In this document: positions 33,140 through 44,605 of the stretch, one piece after another
Numbering within the stretch: the stretch's first letter is position 1
Layout of the letters: each line of letters starts with the position of its first letter
Origin: Basidiobolus meristosporus CBS 931.73
Taxonomy: Eukaryota; Basidiobolomycota; Basidiobolomycetes; Basidiobolales; Basidiobolaceae
DNA: 64,000 nt
NCBI GenBank assembly: GCA_002104905.1
Contig: MCFE01000509.1
Span: 1-64,000, forward strand
Direction of reading: 5' to 3'
Translations under genes and position numbers: made by a program
The notes under the pieces: generated by a model
Database searches by the model: none
What the model was told of the DNA's origin: nothing
The model's input: the letters and a program-made list of their open reading frames with translations, nothing else

Positions 33140-35840
33140 AATAAAATCAACGCTTTAGTGCTTGCACAAGCACTCCCCTCAAATTCTCAAAAGAGTACGT
33201 CTAGCCATTATTTGTATGTAACAAATCTTTGAATGGAGCATGAAGACCTTGGTGATTCCTATGCAGATCCGTATATTCATCGCTATCCTATGCCGTGTTT
33301 GGCACTAACACAGTGAGATACCATCCCACTTATCTTTTGGTAAAGTAGGCCATGGATTAGTTGAAATGGGTAGCTACAAAAAGAGTGTGAGACAAACATT
33401 TAGCTTATATTTACTATGTACTCTTGTTGTACTCGGTGCTAGGTCACTCCAGACTGGAGATGTGTCTTATAGCATGAAAAGTGCATATATCTTTGTGTTT
33501 CCCTTAGTGTAACTCATTGTCTCCTGAAACACATTGGACCCAGAATACAGCAGCTCAGCTCACTAGGTTGTTAAGTACAACATAAGCACAATACCTTTGC
33601 CAGCAAAATACACTATATGAATGATATTTCGTATATTTGCCAAAGTTGTTGCATTCACAAATAAGCGCAATTTGGGTCCTGAGGTTAGTAATGATGGATA
33701 TATAAGCCAATGACTTGGCCACATCCACATACTTCAAGGGACACTCAAGATTCATGCTAGTGCCAAATATGTCTCTTGGGAGCTCAACAACAATAAAATC
33801 TGCTATTGTATCTCCAAAGAGCTTTGAAAAAGTAAAGTATACCTATGCAATTAAGTTGCAGTTTTTGATGCACAGAGATTTCAAGCCTCTCAAGGTGAGC
33901 TAGAAACTAGGGAATTTTCTGATCATGTTTATATAAAGTAGAACCAAAGTTAATATTAGGACATTTTGCCAAGTCTTGAAAAACTAGCTTGTAACTAACC
34001 AGAGAGGTTTAGGTTTCTATATACACACCAAGAAGTGTAGACTTCATTTGTATCATAAAAAGTGCAACTAAAAGCTATAAGTTTTCTTGATAATGGCTCC
34101 AAGATAAATTCTTGCAATAGATCCGCAGAGATAATATAAACTGCAATAAACCACAACTTTACTGCCAAGGGTGGTGTTTTGCTGGGGGTGGTGTGCATTG
34201 TTGCAGTCTTGGTGTGCTTCACAACCAAGGAAGCTTTTATTACCACCATATCATGGCCTCCTGGTGCAATGTAGGTTATTACTGACTGTACTTTGTAAGT
34301 GGGAGAGCTTGTAGGTCAAGTCAGTACCACTTGGTTGAGAATAGCTTCCAATAGAAGGTAGCAAGGTAATAAAGACTTGTGTTTATTCTGTCCAAATCTT
34401 CCTGTCCTCTCATTTGGCTCAATTGGGTAGATATAAATATATCACTTGGGGGGCTTAGATAACTGACAATATGTTATAAAATAGGGTGTGAACACCTTCC
34501 TGTTATGGTAAGTGTTCTAACTTGATAAGGGCAGGTATAGGATGGAGGACACATGGGGGATCAAAGGGAGGATACTGGGGACTTTGGGTAGGACTCTGGG
34601 AGAACTCTTGGGCAAAGAGTGGTTACTATATTTAGTACTCACATGCAATACTTGCAAAATTCCTACATACCTTGCATTGCCAGTAAAGTTTGTATTGTAC
34701 ACATGTACCTCTAGTTGCCTCCACTTGGACCCTGCATATTCTTCAAGAGCAGAAATTGGGAAAAGGCCCGCAGAACACCATTGTTGTGCATCAACATTTA
34801 AAACCTAGCCAATTTCACTTCATTAGAAAATCTAGTACCCTAACTGATTATCCCTAACCCAAATATAACTAATCCCAATTATGGTTTATTTCATCACTTC
34901 TAAGCTCCAAGTTCTCAAAACCAGCTGCCTGAATATTTCAGGTACTGGCTGCTGGGCAGGGAAGTTGTAGTAGTTTCCAGCAGGAGACAAGGCTAGCTAG
35001 CTTTTGTGCCAGAGTTGGTTGATAGCTGCTCATTACTTCCATCAAGATTATGCCTGAAAACCTGTTGGACAAACACCAGCTGAATACCAGCAAACTATCA
35101 TTGAACACCCTTTGAAAACTATATGAAGTACCAGTTTGAAGCTTTTCACAAAGGTATTGAAGCTGGCATGCACCTAAGAGTTACCTGACATGTTTGGTTA
35201 AGAATTACTTAACAAAAGTTATTTGCTTGTTGTGCCAACCATGGTCTTACCTTACCAAGCAAAATACTCATATATTTGGGCTCTTGAACTACTTGATGCC
35301 AGAGGAACATATGCTCCCATGAGCACATTTATGCTAATTTTGCATCAACTCTTCTTGAAGTTCCTCCATATGCTGCTCCCCAGATATAAGACAGACTTAC
35401 AACTTAGTACTTCTAACAGAACTTGGATGTGGCAGGCTTGCAAACCGCTCTTTTTACACTGTCCTTCAGTAGCTACTTCTTAAGAAACTCCCAAAATGTT
35501 AGCATATTTCTAAGCTCCCTAAGTATCAAGGAAGATAAGGTAGAGAATGAATTCAATTGCAGCAGGGACCTATAAGTATGTTCTTATGAATGCAGTAAAG
35601 TTTCTCAGTCTTATTGCAATCCCCTAGCTTGGAAGCTATAGATACATAGGATTGGGATTGGTGAGCTGCTTCTGGGCAGATACTTAGAAGTTGTGCTGGC
35701 AAGCAGTTGCATAAAGCATTTTCAGCTCATCCAATCCTGACATTTTTATTGTGGCATATGCATATGAAGTCACAGCATATCTTGAAGCATCCATTTGTGA
35801 AGTAGTGTTGTCATTTGTGATAAAGGAAAGCAACTGGAGC
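33140..35840. other. Repeat-rich non-coding stretch
   Basis: No gene was recognised. About 34745-35150 is related to 36655-36960 (GAAAAGGCCCGCAGAACACCATT versus GAAAAGGCCAGCAGAGAACCATT, then the CTGGGCA / CCAGCAAA stretch), marking a dispersed repeat family. Frames at 34542-34808 and 35223-35483 lie in this repeat and have no protein motifs. Confidence 0.5.
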
Positions 35841-35846
35841 ATAAAC

Positions 35847-36195
35847 TGTTGTAAAAATTCGTATTTCCACCTAAATATTCACCTAACTTAGTCACTTAGA
35901 TCATCACCTTCAAATCCTAGAGAATATTGACCAAATTCCTTGTCGGGATTTACTTAGAATATTTTCACCAAAATACCAGGCACCCAGAACATGAAAATTC
36001 TCAAAGTTGTCCAAACAGCCCCAAACTTTGCACACATGTTCTTGGGACCTTCCTTAACCTATTCTACGTGTTTGTAATGCCAAGACCAGGTAAAAGTATA
36101 AATACTACTTTTACATTCAATAAATCATTAAGTGAAAACCACATAATCTACTTGTTCTCCCAATCACTTCCAATATCTCCAAGACTCTTACAACA
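35847..36195 (+). mobile_element. Solo LTR-A (349 bp)
   Basis: Begins TGTTGTAA and ends TTACAACA, the same length as the copy at 10943. TATAAATAC near 36098 and AATAAATC near 36119 serve as its promoter and polyadenylation signal and fix the orientation. Flanks are TAAAC (35842-35846) and CAAAC (36196-36200), a target duplication with one mismatch. No internal element sequence is beside it. Two short frames inside (35927-36226) are incidental. Confidence 0.9.
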
Positions 36196-36199
36196 CAAA

Positions 36200-38490
36200 C
36201 ACCAACAGAAGTCTTCAGCATTTTAAATCCATGCAAACTATACTTTGGGAGTGAGCAAAGTGACTTGCTAACAAACAACAGTTGTTGCAATTGATATTGT
36301 ATAAAGAAATGACTCATTGCTAGAAGTAAATAACAAATGTGGGTATTGCTCTGATATCTACAGCTACTATGTGGTGTATCTTTGGCCAAATTTACATATA
36401 GCACCACAAACCTGTCCTTCTGTGTGCAACAGGATAGCATAATTACCATGTAGCAGCTAATTATATTACTGAAAACATCATGTCACCTATTTATACTCTC
36501 TCTGCTCACTGGGTGAGTTTACTGCTTTGTGGATACCACATACACTTCAAAGAATATACATACACAAATTAATAAAGCATAGCTGAGAGTAACAATTATA
36601 TGCTTACTGCTCTAACATTGTCAGTTCCTGGACATAGTACTCTTGGCCAGAACACTGACCCTGAGAGAAAAATTGAGAAAAGGCCAGCAGAGAACCATTA
36701 TAATGTCAGTTGAATTTCAAGTTTCTCAAAAACAACAACTCTCAGTATCCAGGGTACTGGCTGTTGAGCACACCAGCATAAGTATTTTCCTGGAGTAGAC
36801 CAGGCCAATTTGCATTCAATCCAAGCCTGGTATTTAGTTGATCACCACTTGTGCCAAAAAATTCCTACAAAGAATTTGAGGAAACAACATAAGCTAAATA
36901 CCAGCAAAATACTGTTAGAATGCTAGTAGTGCACCAGCTGAAAATCAGATGAATTCAAATTTGAGATTTCTTATAGGAGATCTGCAAGTGTAGCCACTAG
37001 AAGTACTCAAGAAGCTTTTTAGATTACTATGGGCTTGGCATGAAGGAGTAATTCTAGCTTGAAAGCTAGGGCTGTCTATGGGAAATGTAACTCTGATAGA
37101 ATTTGCAACATTCCTGACTACTATTGTAAGGAGGTAATAGACATGTTCTGTTAGATAGTGCTACTTGGGCTGTGAGTGCCAAATAGTACCATAGTGTGGC
37201 AGAGAGGTATAGCAGGCCTTCACTTGGTCATCTTCATGCCATGCAGCCCCTGTGTTTTACCTACAGAGTTTGAGAAAATACAATTTTGGACCTTCTTTTG
37301 TGCTCGCTATTGTGAATGATGTGTAAAAGCACAGAAAGACTGAATATATGGACTTGGCACTCAATACCCAAAGCAATCTAAATCTTGCAGCCAGGACCTG
37401 TAGCATGTGTCAAAAATGCATGGCACTATTGTGGTCCACTTTAACTATCAGGCACTCAACTCAAGTATTAGCCTTAAAGTACAACCCATATGTAGAACTA
37501 GTAGTACCAGAGAGCACCAGTGGACCAAGATGGTGCCAAGCATTTTTGTACATATTATAAGTCTCTACTGCTATATTCTGAGTGCCTTGGATATTGTGTA
37601 CCAAAAGCACATCCTGGGTGTTTCTGTCCTTTTACATGTTGTGCACAGAATTGGTCTAAAAAAAAGGTCAAAAAATAGACTCTCATCAGCATGGTGGGTG
37701 AAGTACAGGGTCTACTTTGCATGAAAAGGTAGAACCACATTTTACAGTTTGTGACCAAGTGTAATCCTGCCATACCTCTCTGGCACACCATGGCACCAAT
37801 TGGTATTCATGGCTCAGTCTGGCACTATCAGATGGAACAAGTCTGAGATATTAATGATATTGAACAGCTTAGCATTGGGATGTCTTTACTGCACTAATGC
37901 ACATACTGATCTTAATAACTGTGATGCAAACATAGCATAAAAGATACACCATCATTATATAGTAAAATTGGTCTGTTGGTGGCCTATAACATGGATGTGC
38001 AAAATCAAATGACTTTCCAGCAATATGAGTCAGCTATCTAAGAAACTCATATTTGTTGCATAAGCTACACTTGTATACAACCATATACTCTGAGAGAATC
38101 TGCATTTAATACACTGCCCCAGGCTAAGTCAACAATCACTCATGATGCACAAGTCAGACAGTGGAAAAAGAAAGTTAATGTGCAACAGCCCATCTAGTGA
38201 TATGCAACCACTTGCATGTATTTGCCATATTATTGGCATAGTGATATGCTTTGCTGCCTAGTAAAAAGGAGTGTACAGTAACAGAAAGGGAATATCAATT
38301 AGCCCTAAGTAATCAATGCTATCAGGATATCCCTACCTAATTATGCTTGCTTTGCTGCCTTTATTTGTTACCTTTCAGGTTATCTGATTGGCCTTCTTAG
38401 TAGTTGATGTGAGTATACATAAGACTCTGAAGGTGGCAAGATAACTGAAAGAAACATCAAATGCATACAATGCTGCAGGTTTGTAGGTAC
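36200..38490. repeat. Repeat-derived region including dispersed repeat D, copy 2
   Basis: 36655-36960 is the partner of 34745-35150. 37330-37840 is repeat D: its left part resembles 15690-15970 and its right part (AAAAAAAGGTCAAAAAATAG, CTCTCTGGCACA, TGGCTCAGTCTGGCACTATC) matches 57270-57440. No coding sequence. Confidence 0.5.
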
Positions 38491-38562
38491 TTTCATAGAT
38501 GTCAATGGAGCCATTTTGGACAAGAAATAGAAGCAAGGTTACTGCCACGCATCCTGAATGTT

Positions 38563-38760
38563 TCAGTGACTGCATTGATACATCAGGTAAACTCCACACT
38601 TTCCATCATAAGATGAGCTACGGAGAGCGGTGTCAAATACTCTTCTTCCAGATTGAGCGTTTTCTTTGGCGCATCTTCCAACCCATTGACCATAGTTATT
38701 GATGTAGTATACAGCAATGGAATACATATTTATAAGAGAATACTGGAGTGAGGACTTCAC
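38563..38760 (-). pseudogene. Family D small protein, left copy
   Basis: The minus strand reads Trp-Val-Gly-Arg-Cys-Ala-Lys-Glu-Asn-Ala-Gln-Ser-Gly-Arg-Arg-Val-Phe-Asp-Thr, then Ser-Ser-Ser-Tyr-Asp-Gly-Lys-Cys-Gly-Val-Tyr, close to the frame at 47894-48151. Relative to that copy, about 8 codons after Val-Phe-Asp-Thr are missing. The N-terminus here is not a clear signal peptide. It may be the last exon of a small secreted Cys protein or a decayed one; the family is unknown. Confidence 0.35.
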
Positions 38761-39049
38761 CTGAAAATATCATTGAAACAATGTCAGTGGTACCCTATGC
38801 CCCGGCACAGATAGCTATTGCCCGAAATCATTACGCAGGAGTGTAACCATACAGTCATTCCTGAGGTATGTGAGTGTGACACGGATCTACTAAGGAGCAG
38901 TGATGGTAGCTTAAAGCGATGATAATACATGTTAAAGCATTGCAATAAATAACCTTAGTACCATATTCTCTATCTGACTATGTTGCCGACAACCAAATGT
39001 GGAGTGCCCCTATTCCTTTGGTGTCTGCCATGGATTGATAGTGAGGGTA

Positions 39050-39310
39050 GGGTAGTCGTGCAAATACTAAACGAGATAATCCCTAGTAAGTTGCTGTTTC
39101 CGCACGGGAAGTTCCATGCCAACTTGCTCCTCTCCCGCAGCAATCTTTGTTACAACCGCAAATATCCTTACCGCCTTTTTGCTTGGTAACCCCACAGACT
39201 AGGTTTAAGTTCTCCCAGCTTTTTCTGTCAAGAGTTTGCAAGCATCAAAGCACTGGCTAAGAGGATATCTTGAGTAGACACTCCTCTACGGCCTTTATAT
39301 TCGTTATTAT
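39050..39310 (-). pseudogene. Deleted paralogue of the cysteine-rich gene at 50998-51662
   Basis: Nucleotides 39055-39200 match 51195-51355 (the Cys-rich end of its exon 1 and the GTAAGT donor area), and 39260-39300 match 51640-51710 (start region and promoter). The central helical part is missing. The surviving copy in the right half of the duplication is more complete. Confidence 0.55.
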
Positions 39311-40087
39311 ACCTTCTTGGTTTGCAAGTCACACAACATGCAACTTCAATATTAATCACGTTTGGGAAGAACCCAGGGATGATTTAAACAGTCTAGTTCA
39401 TCCGGTATAAAGTAGCACTTTTCTTGGATTGGATTCATTACTAAGCCGTATCTCTTACATTTGTGCATCGATAACAACAGTGTCTTGAACGACCATTACT
39501 CAGTATCATCTAGACAATTGCTCCGTTTCCAACTGGCTTATTGACCATTACATAGGAAAAGATCTATGTACTTCGTCTTTGAGGCATCCATTGAATTTCA
39601 GTTTAATTTAGTCTGCCAAACCCGGGATTTTGTATTTATTGATCGTAAATTCAATTGCCATATCTTCATTATGAAAAGACACTGGCGGGTAACGACAAAA
39701 CAATAGGTAAAGATACTTTATGATGCTTGCTTTGAGTGATGGTAGTACTTCAAGAATATATTCCAAGTGTTAAGAATCAAGAGTAAGCGGGGAAGGATCG
39801 GAGGATATTCAATAAGAATCGGAGATTATCTGAATGGTTGATGAACCGGTAAAAGGTTGATGCTTTATTGATAGTGTTCAAAGGAGTTTATATAGAGATA
39901 GCCTCGGGAGGAGAGCTTCTGATAACGTAGGGCAAGCTTCTAAAAGGAGGGTTCAAGATGTATTAAATAACGTGTGTATCACTGAGTGCAATTGATTGTC
40001 TGTGTGCAATTCCAGGTGTTCGATCAGTAGTGTTCAAGTGATCGGTAGTGACTAGTTAGGATTTAAATCATAACACATGAACAAGCT

Positions 40088-40169
40088 GGTGAGGTGGCCG
40101 AGTGGTCTAAGGCGCTGCGTTCAGGTCGCAGTCTCTTCGGAGGCGTGGGTTCGAACCCCACCCTCATCA
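40088..40169 (+). tRNA. tRNA-Leu (anticodon CAG)
   Basis: A complete class II cloverleaf with no intron. Acceptor GGTGAGG (40088-40094) pairs with CCTCATC (40162-40168) through one G-U pair. There is a D arm from 40097, an anticodon stem CTGCG/CGCAG with loop TTCAGGT and anticodon CAG at 40122-40124, a long variable arm (TCTCTTCGGAGGC), and a T arm GTGGG-TTCGAAC-CCCAC at 40145-40161. The discriminator is A at 40169, as expected for leucine. The CAG anticodon argues for standard CUG decoding. A eroded copy lies at 52534-52566. Confidence 0.96.
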
Positions 40170-40536
40170 TCCATTTTACTCTTAGCTTGCACAAAAATGA
40201 TAAGAGGAAATATCACAATGCTAACAGCCACTGGGCAGTCTGTCAATCTCGAATTTTTGTGTTACCAAAGTCAATCCGGTAACCCTGCCAGATGTTCTCT
40301 CTAATATCATACTTTTCGGTGGAGGGCAGCATTACTAAAGACTGAGGGTGAGTATCTTAGTACGTAAGCGAATATCTAATATTAATGCCCGCAGCTCTGA
40401 TCATGATACAGGTGCGTGCAAGTAAAAAGCTAATCACAACTAACAAGTGTAAGAATGTCATTTGAATTTTATTGATTGAAAATTTTCAGTTGTAGCGTGG
40501 TGATGACTACCTACATTTTCAGCTCATGTCATCGCA

Positions 40537-41034
40537 CTAATTGTATTGAACGTTTTGCTCTGGACAATCTTCAACGCATTGCATCTCTGCCACAGGGGTT
40601 GTGTATTGTATATCTCGGGTGGGCTGCATCAGGACGTAGGGAGAGAAAGAACTATCTTCCAAGTGTTCCGCTCCCTTTTGCTTAGCATATTCTAATGCAT
40701 TGACCCCACCCTCCAGTTCGAGACTGGGTCCTGCTTGATACTTGACATTGAAGCCTTTGTTGCTGTTGGCGTTAGCAATGTTCAGGTTATCGTGCTTTCT
40801 GGTCACCGTGGTGAAAACCTGGCGCAATAATGGGGATTGGACATTCGTCGTCTTAACGACAGGCAAAACTCGAGCGTTTTGGTAGCAATCGCTCGCATAC
40901 TGTGTACATGGTAAGCTGCGATAATGCACCCCTCTATACTCGCGAGTGCATGGAGAAGAACAGCCGATTGGGGCAGCAACGGCAACTTGAAGAGCGGCAA
41001 GGCCTAGAATCACTGCTATGGTAGTAGAGCGCAT
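40537..41034 (-). CDS. Family A secreted protein, 165 aa (best-preserved copy)
   Basis: A signal peptide covers residues 1-20 (Thr-Ile-Ala-Val-Ile-Leu-Gly-Leu-Ala-Ala-Leu core) with cleavage at Ala-Val-Ala-Ala/Pro. The mature N-terminal part has four Cys within about 25 residues. The core SPLLRQVFTTVTRK is the most conserved family motif, followed by Gly-Pro-Ser-Leu-Glu-Leu-Glu-Gly and Glu-Tyr-Ala-Lys. The tail has Cys-Val-Glu-Asp-Cys. A TATA box (41074-41083) lies 40 bp upstream. A family B gene follows it upstream on the same strand, an arrangement repeated twice to the right. No outside family was recognised. It is an extracellular protein of unknown job, possibly effector-like. Confidence 0.75.
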   Translation of the reverse strand: MRSTTIAVILGLAALQVAVAAPIGCSSPCTREYRGVHYRSLPCTQYASDCYQNARVLPVVKTTNVQSPLLRQVFTTVTRKHDNLNIANANSNKGFNVKYQAGPSLELEGGVNALEYAKQKGAEHLEDSSFSPYVLMQPTRDIQYTTPVAEMQCVEDCPEQNVQYN

Positions 41035-41073
41035 GCTGAAGAATAGCTGAGAAATAAGTTAGTTGCATACGAC

Positions 41074-41083
41074 GCTATATAGC
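41074..41083 (-). promoter_or_regulatory. TATA box of family A gene 40537
   Basis: GCTATATAGC, 40 bp upstream of the start at 41034; a second GCTATATAAT follows at 41091-41100. The pseudogene at 23001 retains the same promoter block. Confidence 0.65.
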
Positions 41084-41395
41084 ATGGGAGGCTATATAAT
41101 AAGGTTAAACTGAGGGCATAAAGTAAGTATTATTAGATACATTCTGTTATGGACTTTATTGAGGAAACCTGTAACATATAAAACACATGCGCTGGAATGA
41201 CAGCCTCTGTATATATTATATGGTTCTATCACCACTGCCCATAATTCTCTTCAATACAAATTATGCCACTATTTACAACGATAAGGAACGCTATTTCTGC
41301 GTGTGCATATCAGTAAATTCTTGAATACTTGTACATCATCAGTATGCCTAGTAATATATTGCTCATTTTATTTCGTAAATTTGCTTTTACTGGAC

Positions 41396-41941
41396 TTAAT
41401 GTCTGTTTCCACTGAAATATCTCACTTTGAAGTGGCGACGAGCAGATCTCTTATACTTCTTGTACCCACCTCTAAGAGCACGCGCTGCTGGCTGAGTGAT
41501 GATAATTTGTGGCTGTTGCTGCTTGGGCTGGTACAGGGTTTGATCAATGACTTGCGCTTGGTCGAATTGGTTTGAGTTGGACAAGGCATTGGCTTTACTG
41601 GAGGAATGGCCATTGATTTTGTCCAGCAAGGCTTGGGATGGTTGAAGATTGGAAATATCGAACTCTTGCAACCCAGAGAATCCTGGCTGCTCATCCGAAG
41701 TCTCGCTTGTCTGCATTGGCTCACTCATCTCCGAATCATCCCCCTCCTCAGTTGACGGCTGGTATTCTTGACTGGGGGCCGAAGTGTCCTGATAACAAGC
41801 ACCCTGTTGTTCGACGCATGGCTCATTGGTGAAGGCTACCGGGGAGTCACCGAGTGGGGTAGCGGAGATTGCTTGCAATGAAGCGATGGCGGAAACTAGC
41901 AAGAGGAAGGAAAGCTGCATGACTGGCTGGTGGAGTCTCAT
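41396..41941 (-). CDS. Family B secreted protein with basic C-terminal tail, 181 aa
   Basis: A signal peptide ends around residue 28 (Leu-Ser-Phe-Leu-Leu-Leu-Val-Ser-Ala-Ile-Ala core); Met8 is an alternative start. The mature part has two Cys (Pro-Cys-Val-Glu-Gln, Ala-Cys-Tyr-Gln), an acidic low-complexity segment at about 60-85, a family motif NQFDQAQVIDQTLYQPKQ, and a strongly basic tail from about 158 containing Lys-Lys, Lys-Arg and Arg-Arg pairs. A Lys-Arg site before the last 16 residues could be cut by a Kex2-type protease. TATA (GATATAAATC, 41954-41963) is 13 bp upstream of the first ATG and about 34 bp from Met8, which favours Met8 as start. Related copies: 24048, 19900, 50700 and 53950. 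Confidence 0.7.
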   Translation of the reverse strand: MRLHQPVMQLSFLLLVSAIASLQAISATPLGDSPVAFTNEPCVEQQGACYQDTSAPSQEYQPSTEEGDDSEMSEPMQTSETSDEQPGFSGLQEFDISNLQPSQALLDKINGHSSSKANALSNSNQFDQAQVIDQTLYQPKQQQPQIIITQPAARALRGGYKKYKRSARRHFKVRYFSGNRH

Positions 41942-41999
41942 GCGAATTTTGCCGATTTATATCACCTCGATCCCACTCAATTAGGCTTCATTCATGGCG

Positions 42000-43190
42000 C
42001 TAGCTTTATGCGAGCTAGATTGATTTAACCTTTGCTACTTTACCTCTTCGTACCAAGGCTACACAGTATAGGCTGCACTTCAAAGTGTAAAGAATGAGGG
42101 CGATCTGGTCAATGATATCCTTAATATCATTCACAATTCTCAGTTTTTGCAATAGCTATCCATATTGGTAAGGACTTTGGTAATTGTTTACTAATGAGCC
42201 TAAACATTACCGTCGATAGCTCCAAGGTGAATTCGGTCAATTTCAGCGGGTTTTGGTACTCCCTTTGTATCAGTGTAGCTTTCCTGTATGGTACTTTGTC
42301 CTGTGAGCTTGGTATCTTTGTTACATCTTTAAGGCAAGTATCTCTTACAATAGTCCTATCATTGCCTGGAAGGTATTGTCCTTTGGTAGTGTTGTTTTCT
42401 TGCTATACACATGCTTATATATATTGCTGAACTGACCCTGCCGCAACTGGAGAGCAACCACCACAGTCAAGCTTTGGGGCAGGCGTATCAAATTAACCTG
42501 TTATTACGAGAACCTAGGGCTGTTGCTGATTGGTGAACAATACGACTGTCCTGGGGTGTACAGGACATTACAGGCAAGAATAAATTGGTTAGTTGTTTGC
42601 CAAGAGTTGGGGATATTGAGTGGATAGTGCTTGGGATAGTTGAGGCTGCCTTGGAATTTCTTGTTGTAGTACACGCGTTTTCTATTAGTTATTTGTCAAG
42701 AAACAAGCCAAATGTGACTGTTCACTTTATTTGTGTTACGCTTTATCTATGCTGCTACAATCAATATCTTGAATGGCGATGCTTTCTTGCAAGACACAGG
42801 CACTTATCTATCGCAAACTTTACCCTGCCACAGATGGAGTACAGCGTCGGATTAAGAGCTCAGCCACCGACTACCACGGTCATTCTTTTGGGCAGGTTGA
42901 TTATATAACCTGTTATTTCAAGAACAGACTCATTGCTGATTGGTGCAAATCCTTGTCACCAATGACCGGCATGGTGCATAGAGACGGTGCCGGCATGAAG
43001 GAAATATTCATGGATGTGTTTAGCTAGTACTGGTTTCCTCGGGTAATGTTGCAGATTTGGCCTCAACTGTAACCATTCATGATTTCTGGATTATTTCTCC
43101 AAGCTTGGCCTAAGACTCAGCACTTTAGGTGGGAAGCCGCTATACTTAGTAGAAAAGGGCACATGAAGCAGCCAACACTAAGCCACCAGC
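42000..43190. other. Spacer with a diverged direct duplication
   Basis: About 42440-42545 (GGGCAGGCGTATC..AACCTGTTATTACGAGAAC..GCTGATTGGTG) recurs at 42860-42950. Open frames at 42194-42908 have no motifs. The end of the stretch carries the promoter of the 43264 gene. Confidence 0.45.
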
Positions 43191-43201
43191 TGGATAAGGT
43201 G

Positions 43202-43208
43202 ATATAAA
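43202..43208 (+). promoter_or_regulatory. TATA box of the 43264 gene
   Basis: ATATAAA in GTGATATAAAGC, 55 bp upstream of the ATG. In the pseudogene copy at 56113 the same position reads GATTTAAGG, so the TATA is destroyed there. Confidence 0.65.
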
Positions 43209-43263
43209 GCAGCAGGTGTGGGCTTGTCAGTCTCAAGACTTATTGCACTCCACTTTCTCAGCC

Positions 43264-43482
43264 ATGGTATCCGATCAAGAAGCCCGTTTGTATTCTGCCG
43301 ATGTCAGAGAAGAAATTTCCAGAGCCAAGAGAGCTAACAACGGGAACTACGCCTCAGTCACAGTCAAAGGGATTCGCTGGACTTGGAGAGGACCCGGAAC
43401 TGGCGAGCTGTCCTTCAAGCAGATCCTCGAAGGAAGAAAGGGGACCGCCTGCGTGGATAGCCAGACATGGGTAATCTCGTAG
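43264..43482 (+). CDS. Small unidentified Trp-rich protein, 72 aa, no signal peptide
   Basis: A compact ORF with clear coding character: a charged N-terminal helix (Val-Arg-Glu-Glu-Ile-Ser-Arg-Ala-Lys-Arg), then a probable beta-rich part with Val-Thr-Val-Lys-Gly-Ile-Arg-Trp-Thr-Trp, a Gly-Pro-Gly-Thr-Gly turn, Phe-Lys-Gln-Ile-Leu-Glu-Gly and a Thr-Trp-Val-Ile-Ser end. One Cys only. There is no signal peptide, so it is likely cytosolic. TATA lies 55 bp upstream and AATAAA at about 43559. A duplicated copy at 56113-56329 is broken, and synonymous-looking differences between them support real coding history. The family is not recognised. Confidence 0.6.
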   Translation: MVSDQEARLYSADVREEISRAKRANNGNYASVTVKGIRWTWRGPGTGELSFKQILEGRKGTACVDSQTWVIS

Positions 43483-43559
43483 GGTTTGGTTGGTGCCTAC
43501 TTAGCCGGTGGACTCTTGGAGATGTTGCTGTTATGGATATTTAGCTAAAGCATTGTGAA

Positions 43560-44130
43560 ATAAATGAGTTCAAATCCGCGTTCCTTTGACCCAGCTGTAT
43601 TACGCTCATTGCACTGTGAGCATCTAACATATGTGTGAACTGCTACTTTGATTGTTCAAGTGTTTTGATCAGATATACGTGTACAACTGCCGTGTACAGG
43701 CATCCGTTCCAGCAATCAGTATCGTGTCGCACGCTCCGCACTTCTGAAGACAATTCTTTTCTGTTGCGGTCAATATGATATGGCACCCCTGAGGTCTTTG
43801 CTTTTGCCTTAGTAGCGTTGGCTTCCTTTAGAAAAGGCTTTGTTTAATTCCTGTTACCAAACAACCTAGAACTCAACATATATCCTAAATAACCTTGAGA
43901 CCGTTAAGCATCTATTAGCAGGACACCACTTTGAATCTGTAACAGCTATTGCGCTGATCTATGTTAGTGCTGAAGAAATCAACGTGTTTCTAAGCAGGAA
44001 AAATAGATTATCTAGAACTCTTATTTTGAGTCCTCCTGCAGCCATATAGGTATTTTGCTAGATTTGTTTTACCCTGATATCACGCAAATACTGTCTATTG
44101 GCAGTTTATGTATTTGGGAGCTTGCCTGTA
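43560..44130. other. Spacer shared with the right-hand duplicate
   Basis: Matches about 56400-57000 (GTGTACAACTGCC..GGCATCCGTTCCAGCAATCAGTATCGTGTC, GCACCCCTGAGGTCTTTC) with indels. No gene seen. Confidence 0.6.
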
Positions 44131-44144
44131 GGTTAAGTGATCCT

Positions 44145-44237
44145 AATAGGGTGAATAGGGTGAATAGGGTGAATAGGGTGAATAGGGTGAATAGGGTGAA
44201 TAGGGTGAATAGGGTGAATAGGGTGAATAGGGTGAAT
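44145..44237 (+). repeat. Minisatellite, 10 copies of a 9-bp AATAGGGTG unit
   Basis: Ten perfect tandem AATAGGGTG units at 44145-44234 plus a partial AAT. The flanks (AGGTTAAGTG before, CACCTTTCACAAGATTTGGTAA after) match the right-hand duplicate near 57262 and 57540-57575, where only about two degenerate units remain. The period is a multiple of three, so frames cross it in both strands, but they code only for the repeat. Confidence 0.95.
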
Positions 44238-44605
44238 CACCTTTCACAAGATTTGGTAATATGCTATCATGAAATTCACACCCAAGTATTACTGTTGGAA
44301 GCACTAGTGTAGGTTGATAATCTGTAAACAAAACAGGAAGCATCAAACAGAAGCACTAAGACTAATTAGTGATTATAATGGTATCCCAGGCCCTGATCTT
44401 ATGGGAATAAATAGTCACATACATCTACTAGTGTATTTATACTTATTGTCCAGCATCCACCAGAGGCTTTTGACAGAGTAGCACTGTTATTTATACCGTT
44501 GAAAATGATGTGCAGCACACACACTGTTTACTTCTTTATCCAGCTACTTTGTATACTTGAATTATTGCTAGCATTCAACATTCAACGTAATAGATTTATT
44601 GATTA

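Noticed and set aside
36117-36449. 110-codon frame overlapping solo LTR-A
   Set aside because: It starts outside and ends inside a non-coding LTR.
40077-40304. Open frames crossing the tRNA-Leu
   Set aside because: They overlap a perfect tRNA and have no protein motif.
44055-44346. Frames reading Asn-Arg-Val or Pro-Tyr-Ser repeats
   Set aside because: They only translate the 9-bp minisatellite, whose period keeps all frames open.
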